Source: Acidimicrobiia bacterium (lineage in GTDB: Bacteria; Actinomycetota; Acidimicrobiia; IMCC26256; PALSA-610). From it: a stretch of DNA of 64,000 nt. The stretch is taken from the NCBI GenBank assembly GCA_026002935.1, contig BPGH01000001.1:2879250-2943249 (forward strand). Direction: 5' to 3'. The notes under the pieces were generated by a model. The model did no database searches, was not told where the DNA came from, and saw nothing but the letters and a program-made list of their open reading frames with translations. Below, in pieces: positions 25,401-33,095 of this stretch (position 1 is its first letter; the number at the start of each line of letters is the position of its first letter). Both the position numbers and the translations under genes were made by a program.

Positions 25401-25983
25401 CGCGCTCCAGTACGGCGAGCCCGACCGGGCCGAGCGGCTCCTCGGGGCCGTCCGCCGGCAGGACGACGGGTACGGGACGGCCGACCTGCAGGGCGCCGTC
25501 GCGCTCGCGCTGCTGCAGCAGGCCCGCGTCGACGAGGCGATCGCGGTGCTGGAGCGGGCGTACGGGGCCGCACGGTACGACGGTGCGGCGATGAGCATGG
25601 GGAGCCGGCTCGCGCTCGGCTACGCGGCCGCGGGACGCACCGGCGACGCGCGTCGGGTGCTCGGCGAGCTCGCGCGGCGCGACGGCGGCACGTACCACGA
25701 CCGCATCGTCGCGCTCTGGGCCGACGCGTGCGTCCGGTTCCGGGACGGCTCGGGCGACGCGCGAGAGCCGGTCGACGCCGCGCACGCGATCGCCGCGGGG
25801 ACGGACGCGCCGCTCGAGCACGCGATCGCGGCGCACGTGCGCGCGCTCGTCCTCGCCGCGCTCCACACCGACGACGCGGACGCGGCGCGCGCCGACGCGG
25901 ACCGGCTCCTCGCCGGCGCCGGCGTCGGCGGTGACGGCTGGACGGCGCTGGTGCACGCCGCGCTCGGGGGGCCCGACCGGTAG
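22498..25983 (+). CDS. Zinc-ribbon adenylate/guanylate cyclase-AAA ATPase-TPR protein
   Basis: A 1161-residue signalling protein. Cys3, Cys6, Cys17 and Cys20 form a zinc ribbon. A class III cyclase domain follows (about 32-205) with metal Asp40 (MADLVGFT) and Asp84 (VGDEMVAVFG) and transition-state residues Asn155 and Arg159 (GDVVNIAQRL), so it looks catalytically complete. An AAA/STAND-type ATPase starts FVGRAAEL near 223, with Walker A GDAGVGKS at 253-260 and Walker B VLVLSDVHW near 380. The C-terminal 500 residues are TPR-like helical repeats. Such proteins resemble LuxR-class STAND regulators but have no HTH. The signal sensed is unknown. Confidence 0.93.
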   Translation: MTCPACGALAPEGARFCPDCGQRLVAPPEERRLVTVLMADLVGFTTLAEAADPEQVKRLVDDCFERLLEDVRAFGGRLDKIVGDEMVAVFGTPVTHEDDAERAVRAALRMQDALAAGAGGLDAPVRMRVGINTGEVLVGAMRAGGDATVTGDVVNIAQRLEKLAGPGEVVVGPATFASTRGAIEYEALGAVSVRGREEPVDAYRAVRALAPPGRRRARGPTPFVGRAAELGVLRQVLALAATRRRAQHVLVVGDAGVGKSRLAREAVAHARDALDARVLVGQSVPYGDTNPYGALAEALRHACGVDASDAPGDARGRIRREVASALGATDDAEVERVTEGLTHLVEGVTRPGVDPGRAREEAARAAAAFLEALAAHRPVVLVLSDVHWAPDTVTELTERLLARLRTSPFVVLATARPGPAPAWPPRTGRHDAVLLNLDPLDEAATTELVVALLEGCAYEAVVNTLLERSGGNPLFVEELVAYVRDSTSDDPVAGSAAPLRELPATLHGLVAARLDALEPSERSLLEDCAVVGTAGPVSAVVELAGRPDASGIVERLVERDLLVLDGDEFRFKSELIRDVAYGRLTKAQRARRHAALAPLFARRGEAAIDHVANHLATAAELLDEIGDAAEDGPDVRRAAVEALARAARRAEEAEAWLAVERHNDRALRFLPDDATAPRWRALLGRGRARIAQRRLQEGEDDVVRVLGEARAAADGASEAAALNLLGELHVARGEYGLAESVLGEAVTIWRRVGEVSGVANALRGLGMSHLFRGEDHEAERLFSDALASYRSVGDRRGEAWALQNLAWIAFSRGDPSTAEQRLQHSAELFGDLGDWGGLGWAFGLLAFVRYQQGRLAEAAELAVQIAAEGVDAGNRWAVGMMQVLLANVALWTGRTADALRDAREAITLFEEIEDRWGETQARAPAARALAELGRDAEAMECIERMRAVAVTLPDAGMADIPVVVEADIALQYGEPDRAERLLGAVRRQDDGYGTADLQGAVALALLQQARVDEAIAVLERAYGAARYDGAAMSMGSRLALGYAAAGRTGDARRVLGELARRDGGTYHDRIVALWADACVRFRDGSGDAREPVDAAHAIAAGTDAPLEHAIAAHVRALVLAALHTDDADAARADADRLLAGAGVGGDGWTALVHAALGGPDR

Positions 25984-26000
25984 GGCCGCGTCGCGCGTGG

Positions 26001-26813
26001 TCAGTAGTCGACCGAGGGCGTCGGGGGGAAGAGCGCGTCCCGCTGCGCGCGCAGGCGCTCGCAGTCCCACGACCGCCCGACGGGCACCAGGACGATGGGG
26101 CTCCTGCGCAGGTCGGGATGCTGCACCCACCGGCCCGACGTCTCGAACATCGGGTGCGACGCCCCGATCACGAGCTGCTCGGACCGGTCCCGCACGACCC
26201 CGGTCAGCGAACCGTCGGGCTGCTCGAGCACGTCGTAGGCGAAGATCTCGCGCCGCGCGATGTACACCTCCCCCCGCAGTTCCGGCGAGACGACGATCGT
26301 CGCGGTGACCCCCGGCTTGCCGTCGCCGTCGTCGTCCGCGATGCGCGGGTCGCTGGGATCGTCCGGGAGCGGGTCACGCGCCGGGTCGGCCAGCCGGATG
26401 CCGATGCCGGTCGGCGTCTCGGGCCGCTCCACCCGGCCCCGGCCGTTCTCGGTCGTCACCTCCACGGCGGTCGGGACCGGCCTGATGGCCCGGGTGGCGG
26501 CGTCGGAGAAGGAGATCTCGATCGGCTGGTCGGTGCGGGCCTCGGAGAAGCAGAACGAGTCGTGCGCCTGCATGCCGTCACCCGTGCGTTCGAGGTCCGT
26601 GAAGCCGTAGGAGATGATCATCGTGTTCATCTCGTCGCCCTCGTAGGCGACCACGTCGTAGTGGGCGTACCGGCCCTCGAGCCGGTCGAGCACCTCGGCC
26701 CCGCCGCCGGCGGCCGTCCTGCCCGTCCCGCCCGGGCCGTCGCTTCCGCACGACGCGGCGAGGAGCCCGGCGCAGACCGCGAGCAGGGCGGGGGCCCGGC
26801 GCCGGGGGGTCAT
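26001..26813 (-). CDS. Hypothetical lipoprotein
   Basis: A 270-residue lipoprotein with a signal peptide and lipobox LLAASC (Cys22). No family is recognised. The mature part contains YAHYDVVAYEGDEMNTMIISYG, an acidic calcium-like stretch IADDDGDGKPG and RREIFAYDVLEQPDGSLTG, giving the look of a beta-rich extracytoplasmic protein. Its ATG overlaps the stop of the carotenoid-oxygenase gene (ATGA), so it belongs to that oxygenase operon and may bind or deliver a hydrophobic substrate (inference). Confidence 0.8.
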   Translation of the reverse strand: MTPRRRAPALLAVCAGLLAASCGSDGPGGTGRTAAGGGAEVLDRLEGRYAHYDVVAYEGDEMNTMIISYGFTDLERTGDGMQAHDSFCFSEARTDQPIEISFSDAATRAIRPVPTAVEVTTENGRGRVERPETPTGIGIRLADPARDPLPDDPSDPRIADDDGDGKPGVTATIVVSPELRGEVYIARREIFAYDVLEQPDGSLTGVVRDRSEQLVIGASHPMFETSGRWVQHPDLRRSPIVLVPVGRSWDCERLRAQRDALFPPTPSVDY

Positions 26814-28255
26814 CCCCCCACCTGCGGGAACCAGTTGGCGTGGAAACCGAACGGCAGGCGCTGCGGGAGGTGCACCGCCGCGACCGGTCCCGCCGCGACG
26901 TCACGCGCGTCCAGCACGACGAGGTCCGTCGCGTCGCGATCGTCGTAGTGGACGGCGTTGAGCAGCCACCCGTCGTTCTCCCCGGTGCCCTCCGGATCCG
27001 CCGCGAACACGCTCTCCCCCACGTGACCGTGCGGGCCGGCGCTCCACCACACGCGCCCACCGGTCGACGTGTCGTAGGCCACGATCGCGTCGAAGTCACC
27101 GAGGTGGCGCCCGGGCACCGTGAACCCCGACATGTAGAGGTGGCGGACCCGGACGCCGTCGAACGCGGGGTTGATCCGGTTGAAGTCGCCCTCGAGGTCG
27201 TCCATCGGCTCCCAACCGGCACGTCCGGCCGACAGGTCGACCCAGAACCGCGCCGGGCGGGCGTTCTCGTCCTTCGCCGCGCGCTCGGTCGGTTCGGTCG
27301 TGTCGTCGATGCCGAAGTCGGGCGCGTCGTAGCGCGAGCCGAGGAGCTCGATGCGGTCGCCGTCCTCCCATCCCGACCAGAAGTGCTGCACGTGTCCCGG
27401 TTCGACGTCGAACCACCGGATGTCGTCCGGCCCGCCGCGGCGGGGCAGGACGCCGATGCGCGCGCCCCGCTCGGGCATCCACCGCACGAGCGGCCCCCGG
27501 CCGAGGCCGGCGAGGTCGAACACCAGCGGCGAGTCGAGGAAGACGGCGTGGTGCTCGGTCATGACGAAGTCGTGCATCATCACCGGCGCCGGCAGGTCGA
27601 GCTCGACGCTGTGCGACAGCGTGCCGTCCGCGTCGACGACGTGGTAGCGGAGGTAGGGCTCGAACAGCGAGTACCCGAATGCGAGCATCTCCCCCGTGCG
27701 GGGGTCGAGGCGGGGGTGCGCCGTCATCGCCCCCTCGAGGCGCCCGCCGAAGTCGTACTCGCCGACCGTCTCGAGGTCGGCGGTGACCTCGGTCGGCCGC
27801 CCTCCCTCCCACAGGGCGAGGCGACGACCGGCGTGCTCGATGACGTGCGTGTTCGCGGGGTTCTTCACCGGGCCCGCGTCGCCGGTCAGCGCCGGGTCCG
27901 GGAACGACAGCACGCTGCCGAGGCCCGGGTAGATCGCGCGGCCGTGGGCGATCTCGGCGGCGAGGCCGCGGGACATGATCCACCGGTTGCGGTAGCGCAC
28001 GCCCGAGTCACCGAACGCGACCTCGTGCAGCATGCCGTCGCCGTCGAGCACGTTGTACCGGCCCACGGGTTCGAACATCGGGTTCGGTCCGTTGCGCACG
28101 AACGAGCCGCGCAGGCGTGGCGGCAGCGTCCCCGAGACCGGGCAGTCGTGGACGTCGATCTCCCGCGCGACCGGCGCCTTGATGCCGTCGAGGTCGGGCT
28201 GGCGCGCGGCGTTCACCACCCGGCCGACGAGGGGAGCCTTCGGGTTGCTCTTCAC
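26810..28255 (-). CDS. Carotenoid oxygenase family protein (RPE65/lignostilbene dioxygenase-like)
   Basis: A 481-residue non-heme iron dioxygenase that splits a C=C bond of a carotenoid, apocarotenoid or stilbene. The four iron histidines are visible: His180 (MTAHP), His228 (MMHDF), His291 (VQHFWSGWE) and His472 (GFHANWFPQ), as is the N-terminal LRGSFVRNGPNP signature. GTG 28255 follows GGAGAGGAGAGG. It sits 89 bp downstream of the Rieske gene and overlaps the lipoprotein gene. The substrate cannot be decided; no carotenoid biosynthesis genes are in view. Confidence 0.92.
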   Translation of the reverse strand: MKSNPKAPLVGRVVNAARQPDLDGIKAPVAREIDVHDCPVSGTLPPRLRGSFVRNGPNPMFEPVGRYNVLDGDGMLHEVAFGDSGVRYRNRWIMSRGLAAEIAHGRAIYPGLGSVLSFPDPALTGDAGPVKNPANTHVIEHAGRRLALWEGGRPTEVTADLETVGEYDFGGRLEGAMTAHPRLDPRTGEMLAFGYSLFEPYLRYHVVDADGTLSHSVELDLPAPVMMHDFVMTEHHAVFLDSPLVFDLAGLGRGPLVRWMPERGARIGVLPRRGGPDDIRWFDVEPGHVQHFWSGWEDGDRIELLGSRYDAPDFGIDDTTEPTERAAKDENARPARFWVDLSAGRAGWEPMDDLEGDFNRINPAFDGVRVRHLYMSGFTVPGRHLGDFDAIVAYDTSTGGRVWWSAGPHGHVGESVFAADPEGTGENDGWLLNAVHYDDRDATDLVVLDARDVAAGPVAAVHLPQRLPFGFHANWFPQVGG

Positions 28256-28344
28256 TCGGCACCTCTCCTCTCCCGGCGCACTGCCGGGACCCAGGTCCCC
28301 CGCCGGACGCACCGCGGTGCGGGCGGGCGGGTACGACGTGTTCG

Positions 28345-29559
28345 TCATGCGGGCTCGACGAGGTCGTCGAGCGCGTCGGACACCGCGAGATCGTCCGGGA
28401 GGCGATCGGCGCCGATGGCCCGGTCGAGCGACCGGTGGAAGTGGTGGATGAGCCGCTCGTGCCATCCGATCCGGAGCTCGTCCACGCCTCGTGCCGCGAC
28501 CGATCGCTGGATCGCGGCCAGGTTCGCGGTGTCCTGTGCCATCACGGTCTCGAACAGAGACATGCGCACCCGGTGCTCCTCGGGCGGGGCGCCGCCGCCC
28601 CAGTCGGGTGCGAACCACTGGAGCTCGAGCTCGCTGGTCCGCTCGTCGATCGGCCACGCGCACAGCAGCGGGAACGCGCCGGTGTCGAGCGCGGCCACGA
28701 CGTTGGGGAACCATCCGAACGAGGTGCTCGTCTCGCGCCACAGCCGCCCGACGCGCGGGTTGTCGGCCTCGGGCGACGGATCCATCACACCGAGCATCTC
28801 CGGCCGGACCGCCACGCTCAGGCGGCTGTGCCCGTTGCGCAGCATCGCGACGCTCACGGTCGAGTCGTCGTAGAGCAGCGCCGCGTTGTCGGGGTGCACC
28901 GTGCGGATGTGGTACACCTCGAGGAACGCGTCGACCACGACCTTCCAGTTCGCGTCGACGCGGTAGGACTGTGTCCCGAGCTTGCGCAGCGAGGGGCCGC
29001 CGACCTCGATCATCTGGTCGCAGAGCGGACCGAGGAACTCGGTGAGCGGCGGCGCGTCCCGGTCCTCGCTGACGAAGACCCAGCCCTCCCAGCTCTCGCA
29101 GCGCACCGGGACGAGCCCGAGCGAGGCCCGGTCGAGGTCCACGAACTCGCGTGCGTCGGGCAGCCCCCGCAGCCGGCCCGCGAGGTCGTACGACCACGAG
29201 TGGTACGCGCACGTGAGCCGGCGAGCCGTACCGCACCGGTCGCGCACGACGGGCGCGCCCCGGTGCCGGCAACTGTTGTAGAAGGCCGCGAGGGTGCCGT
29301 CGGCGCCTCGCACGATCACGATCGGCGCGCCCGTCCGGTCGAAGGTGAGGTAGTCGCCGGGCGTTGCGACCTCCGACTCGTGGGCCGCGAAGAGCCAGCA
29401 GCGCCGCCAGACGCGCGCGGCCTCGAGGGCGTGCAGCCGCGGGTCGCCGTAGCGGGCGGCGGGGATCGGCGGGACGGGCCGGGCGCCGGCGGCCGGGCCC
29501 CGGCGGCGCCGGTTCGCCTCCAGCTCGCCGCGGATGCGCTGCTCGAGTACCGGGTCCAC
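28345..29559 (-). CDS. Rieske aromatic-ring-hydroxylating dioxygenase, alpha subunit-like
   Basis: A 404-residue oxygenase. The Rieske [2Fe-2S] ligands are Cys97-x-His99 (CRHRGAP) and Cys117-x2-His120 (CAYHSW). The catalytic domain has NWKVVVDAFLEVYHIRTVHPD, providing the bridging acid and mononuclear-iron His pair, though the beta subunit and reductase genes are absent nearby. GTG 29559 is preferred because GGGGGGAAC precedes it; the frame extends upstream to 29649 across an operator and is less likely there. It heads the minus-strand side of the bidirectional promoter. Confidence 0.9.
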   Translation of the reverse strand: MDPVLEQRIRGELEANRRRRGPAAGARPVPPIPAARYGDPRLHALEAARVWRRCWLFAAHESEVATPGDYLTFDRTGAPIVIVRGADGTLAAFYNSCRHRGAPVVRDRCGTARRLTCAYHSWSYDLAGRLRGLPDAREFVDLDRASLGLVPVRCESWEGWVFVSEDRDAPPLTEFLGPLCDQMIEVGGPSLRKLGTQSYRVDANWKVVVDAFLEVYHIRTVHPDNAALLYDDSTVSVAMLRNGHSRLSVAVRPEMLGVMDPSPEADNPRVGRLWRETSTSFGWFPNVVAALDTGAFPLLCAWPIDERTSELELQWFAPDWGGGAPPEEHRVRMSLFETVMAQDTANLAAIQRSVAARGVDELRIGWHERLIHHFHRSLDRAIGADRLPDDLAVSDALDDLVEPA

Positions 29560-29610
29560 GTCGCCGTTCCCCCCGTCCCGGGCGCCGGCATCGGGAGCCC
29601 GGCCCTGGAC

Positions 29611-29623
29611 TGAACAGTGTTCA
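29611..29623. promoter_or_regulatory. palindromic operator O1
   Basis: TGAACAGTGTTCA, a 13-bp inverted repeat (TGAAC-N3-GTTCA) of TetR-type appearance. It lies downstream of the minus-strand -10 box, in front of the Rieske gene. Confidence 0.7.
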
Positions 29624-29634
29624 CCTGCGGCGGC

Positions 29635-29641
29635 TAGCCTA
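29635..29641. promoter_or_regulatory. bidirectional -10 region between Rieske and carotenoid-oxygenase genes
   Basis: TAGCCT on the + strand (29635-29640) and TAGGCT on the - strand (about 29641-29636) overlap in GGCTAGCCTA, so divergent transcription starts on either side and runs into O1 or O2. Confidence 0.5.
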
Positions 29642-29656
29642 GTGAACACTGTTCAC
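29642..29656. promoter_or_regulatory. palindromic operator O2
   Basis: GTGAACACTGTTCAC, a perfect-arm 15-bp inverted repeat carrying the same core as O1 in the opposite orientation. Its centre is 32 bp from that of O1, about three helical turns. Confidence 0.75.
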
Positions 29657-29703
29657 CTGCGCCAGCGGCCCCCTGCGGCGCCCACCACCAGGACCACCGC
29701 CCC

Positions 29704-31422
29704 ATGCCGACGCCCGAATCGCTGACCACCGAGCCGCACCGGGACTTCGACCTCGTCGTCGCGGGCGGCACCTGGCCGTCCGACGTCTCCGGCGAGGTGT
29801 TCTTCAGCGCGCCCGCGATCTCCGGCCGGCTCCCCTACGGGATCTTCGACCTCGGCACGATCGCGCGCCTCTCGCTCACCCCGGGTACCCACGGCGCGCC
29901 GCCGGACCGCTTCGCGTGGCGGGTCCGCGCGATCGGGAACCCGAGCCGCCGCATCTTCGACGCCGACCCCGCGGCCTTCACACCCGGTCCGCTCGGCTAC
30001 ACGTCGCCGTACGGCGCGCCCAACGCGTCCAACACCGCGCCGTTGCCCTGGGGCGACCGCCTCTTCACGACGTGGGACGCCGGCCGCCCGGTCGAGATCG
30101 ATCCCCGGACCCTCGAGTTCGTCGCCGAGGTCGGCCACATCGACACCTGGGGTGGTCCGTCGATGTTCGGCGATGCCGTCCTGCCCTTCCTCGTCTCGTG
30201 CGCGCACCCGGTCGCCGACCCCGAGCGCGCCGGGCTGTGGACCACCAAGCTCGTGCCCGTCACCACGCCCTCGTTCGGGATGTGCCCGTGCGTCGTGTGG
30301 TGGGACCGCGAGGGGACGAGCGTCAGGTGGTGGCCGCTCGAGGGCATCTCCTTCGGTGGTTCGACCCACACGGTGAGCCAGACCCGCGACTGGGTCGTCC
30401 TGTGCGACTCGGGGAACTTCAAGGTCGACCCGGCCGAGCTGCTCGGCGGCGCGCGCACCGTGACGGTCGACACGGACGCGCCGGTGTGGCTCGTGCGCAA
30501 GGACGAGCTCCTCGCCCTGCCCACCGGGACACCGGTCGCGCCCCGCTGTGCACGCGTGGCGCCGCCGATCGGCCACTTCTACGCGCGCTACGACGACAGC
30601 GACGGCATCTCGGTCGTCTGGGAGGGCATGGACCTCATGGACCTCGGCCTGTACCTCCGGGCGGACGACCTCGACGTCACCGGCGCGCCCGTTCACCCCG
30701 CCTCGGTCGGCCTGTACAACATGGCGATGGCGCCCGAGTCGATCCTCGAGGTCCAGTTCGAGCCGGAAACCGGGAGGGTCCGCGAGCGCGGGCGGTTCCG
30801 TGACGCGTGGACGTTCAACCTCCAGCTCTCGGCGATGGACTGGAGCACCGAGGGCCTGAGCGCGCCCACGCTGCACCACGTCAGCTACCAGGGCTGCCGG
30901 CCGGGCCGGATCACGCGACGCGCCGCGGCGCTGTACGAGGGGCGCATCGACGTCGGTGCGGTCTCGGAGGAGACGCCCGGGTACCTCGTGAGCTTCCGAC
31001 GCCCCGGCATGGAGCCGGTATGCCGGTGGGAGTACCCGGACACGTCCGAGCTCATCACCTCGCCGGCGTTCGTCCCCCGGGCGCCGGGCACCGACCCGGA
31101 CGCGAGCAGGTACGCGGGCCCCCGACCCGGCGGGCACGACGGCTACGTGGTCCAGCCGGTGCTGAGCGACGCCGGATTCCGCGTCGACCTGTTCGACGCG
31201 GGGAACGTGGGCGCCGGGCCGGTCGCGTCGCTGCGGGGCGCCGGCCACGAGCGGGTCCCGCTGCTGCTGCACTCGGCGTGGATGCCGACCGTGGAGCGGC
31301 TCGCCGACGCCGACCGCCTCCGGTTCGGTGACGAGCTCGACGACGCGCGGCTCGCGGGGCTCGACGACCGGCAGCGCCGTGTCGTCGCGCGTGTCGCCGC
31401 CGAGCTCGACGGCCGGGGTTGA
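29704..31422 (+). CDS. Carotenoid oxygenase family protein (second, divergent type)
   Basis: A 572-residue protein of the RPE65 superfamily, longer and more diverged than its neighbour. Candidate iron histidines are His168 (SCAHPV), His222 (GSTHTVSQ), His291 (IGHFYARYDD) and one near 543 (LLLHSAWMPT), with the expected order and spacing. It lacks the standard N-terminal NGPNP signature. ATG 29704 has only a weak ribosome site. It is transcribed away from the Rieske gene from the shared operator region, so both oxygenases are likely induced together. Confidence 0.82.
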   Translation: MPTPESLTTEPHRDFDLVVAGGTWPSDVSGEVFFSAPAISGRLPYGIFDLGTIARLSLTPGTHGAPPDRFAWRVRAIGNPSRRIFDADPAAFTPGPLGYTSPYGAPNASNTAPLPWGDRLFTTWDAGRPVEIDPRTLEFVAEVGHIDTWGGPSMFGDAVLPFLVSCAHPVADPERAGLWTTKLVPVTTPSFGMCPCVVWWDREGTSVRWWPLEGISFGGSTHTVSQTRDWVVLCDSGNFKVDPAELLGGARTVTVDTDAPVWLVRKDELLALPTGTPVAPRCARVAPPIGHFYARYDDSDGISVVWEGMDLMDLGLYLRADDLDVTGAPVHPASVGLYNMAMAPESILEVQFEPETGRVRERGRFRDAWTFNLQLSAMDWSTEGLSAPTLHHVSYQGCRPGRITRRAAALYEGRIDVGAVSEETPGYLVSFRRPGMEPVCRWEYPDTSELITSPAFVPRAPGTDPDASRYAGPRPGGHDGYVVQPVLSDAGFRVDLFDAGNVGAGPVASLRGAGHERVPLLLHSAWMPTVERLADADRLRFGDELDDARLAGLDDRQRRVVARVAAELDGRG

Positions 31423-31434
31423 GGGGCATCCCCG

Positions 31435-32424
31435 TCACGAGGGGCGGTCACCCCGCAGGCGCTCGAGCACCTCGGCGCAGGCCGCGCCGTCCGCGAAGGT
31501 CGGCGCCCCGGGCTCGGGGCGGCCCCGCAGCACCGAGTCGCGCACGACCTGCGCGAAGTGCCGCATCGGGAGCGCGTGCCGGTCGCCGCGGCCCTCGGGG
31601 CCGTCGCCGGTGCCGGGGACCGGCACCTCCTCGCGCGACCCGTCCGGGCGCCGCAGCGTGATCCGCTCGTCGGCCACGACCTCGATCACGCCCTCGCCGC
31701 CCACCACGGTCAGGCGCGGCGGCAGCGCCGCAGTCGACGCGAAGGAGCTGTCGATGGTGACCGTCGCGCCCTGCGCGAGGCGCAGCACCGCGCTCAGCCC
31801 GTCCTCGGCCGTGCAGGCGCGCACCACGCCGTCGCGGCCGGGACGCGCGGACACCACGGTGCGGGGGAAGCCCACGGCGTCGGCGATCTCCCCGAACACG
31901 AACCGGATCGTGTCCACCGCGTGCGACGCCCAGGCCCCGATCCACCCGCCGCCACGCGCGCGGTCGAACAGCCAGCCGTGGGGCCGCAGCGGGACACGCG
32001 CACCCGCGCTGAGGTGCGTCCACGACACGTGCTCGACGGGCCCCACGAGCCCCGCCCCGACTAGCTCGCGCAGCACGCGACGGGCCGGGTGGTACCGGAA
32101 CTCGAAGTCGACGAGGTGGACCGCACCGGCCGCCTCGGCCTCGGCGAGCAGCGCACGCGCCTCGCGTGCGGTGGTCCCGAAGGGCTTCTCGCACAGCACG
32201 GCCTTGCCGTTCGCGAGCGCCGCGCGCACGTGGGCGGCGTGCAGGAACGGGGGCGACTGGATGCTGACGAGGTCGACGTCGTCACGGCGGACGAGACGCG
32301 CGACCGCGTCGGCGTCGCGCGCCGAGACGACGTCCGCGACCGCACACCCCTCGGTGCCGGCGAACACGGGCGCGACGACCCGGGCGCCGAACCCGGTGCC
32401 GATCACCCCGACGCGGACGGTCAC
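31435..32424 (-). CDS. Gfo/Idh/MocA family NAD(P)-dependent oxidoreductase
   Basis: A 329-residue dehydrogenase. The Rossmann motif GVIGTGFGAR begins at residue 6, the EKP motif is Glu79-Lys80-Pro81, and the catalytic-region GGGWIGAWASHAVD supplies the expected His. Substrates in this family are sugars, inositols or their derivatives. The GTG start lies 14 bp after the stop of the YczE-like gene, the third gene of the GH4 operon, so carbohydrate metabolism is the likely setting. Confidence 0.9.
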   Translation of the reverse strand: MTVRVGVIGTGFGARVVAPVFAGTEGCAVADVVSARDADAVARLVRRDDVDLVSIQSPPFLHAAHVRAALANGKAVLCEKPFGTTAREARALLAEAEAAGAVHLVDFEFRYHPARRVLRELVGAGLVGPVEHVSWTHLSAGARVPLRPHGWLFDRARGGGWIGAWASHAVDTIRFVFGEIADAVGFPRTVVSARPGRDGVVRACTAEDGLSAVLRLAQGATVTIDSSFASTAALPPRLTVVGGEGVIEVVADERITLRRPDGSREEVPVPGTGDGPEGRGDRHALPMRHFAQVVRDSVLRGRPEPGAPTFADGAACAEVLERLRGDRPS

Positions 32425-32438
32425 GCGCCCCGGCCCCG

Positions 32439-33095
32439 TTACTCGCCGAGCACGTCGGGCGCGGCGTCGGAGACGGGCAGGTGGAACCGCCGCAACGCGA
32501 GGTGGGTGAGCGGCCCGATCGCGAACGCGATCACGACGGTGCCGACGCCGACGGTGCCACCGAGTGCGAAGCCGACGGCCAGCACGCTCAGCTCCATGAC
32601 GGTGCGGACCGCCCACACCCGGTGCCCGCGCGCCGCGATCGCGGTCATGAGGCCGTCGCGCGGGCCCGGACCGAGCCCGGCGCCGATGTAGAGCCCGGCG
32701 CCGACCCCGAAGCCGACCACCGAGGCGACGAGGAGCGCGATGCGGCCCGCCAGCGGCTCGGGCCGCGGCACGAGCCACAGCCCGAGGTCGGCGACCGCGC
32801 CGACCGAGAGCGTGTTCAGGAGCGTGCCGATGCCCGCCCGCTGCCGCAAGGGGATCCACGCCACGAGCACCGCCACGCCGACGAGCACCACCACCGTGCC
32901 GAGCGACAGCCCCGTCGCGCGCGCGATGCCCTGGTGGAGGACGTCCCACGGTGAGACGCCCAGGTCGGCGCGCACGGAGAGCGCGACGGAGGTACCCAGC
33001 ACGACGAGGCCGAGCGCGAGCGGCGGCAGCCGGCGCGCCAGCTCGGCGCGCGACGGGAACGCCAGCACCTCCGAGTAGCGACCGTCGCCGCTCAT
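32439..33095 (-). CDS. YczE/YitT-type integral membrane protein
   Basis: A 218-residue protein with about five or six helices. The segments SVALSVRADLGVSPWDVLHQG and AGLYIGAGLGPGPRDGLMTA are the twin glycine-rich motifs of the YczE/YyaS family of unknown function. ATGA overlap with the GH4 gene shows cotranscription. A transport role for the sugar route is possible but unproven. Confidence 0.82.
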   Translation of the reverse strand: MSGDGRYSEVLAFPSRAELARRLPPLALGLVVLGTSVALSVRADLGVSPWDVLHQGIARATGLSLGTVVVLVGVAVLVAWIPLRQRAGIGTLLNTLSVGAVADLGLWLVPRPEPLAGRIALLVASVVGFGVGAGLYIGAGLGPGPRDGLMTAIAARGHRVWAVRTVMELSVLAVGFALGGTVGVGTVVIAFAIGPLTHLALRRFHLPVSDAAPDVLGE

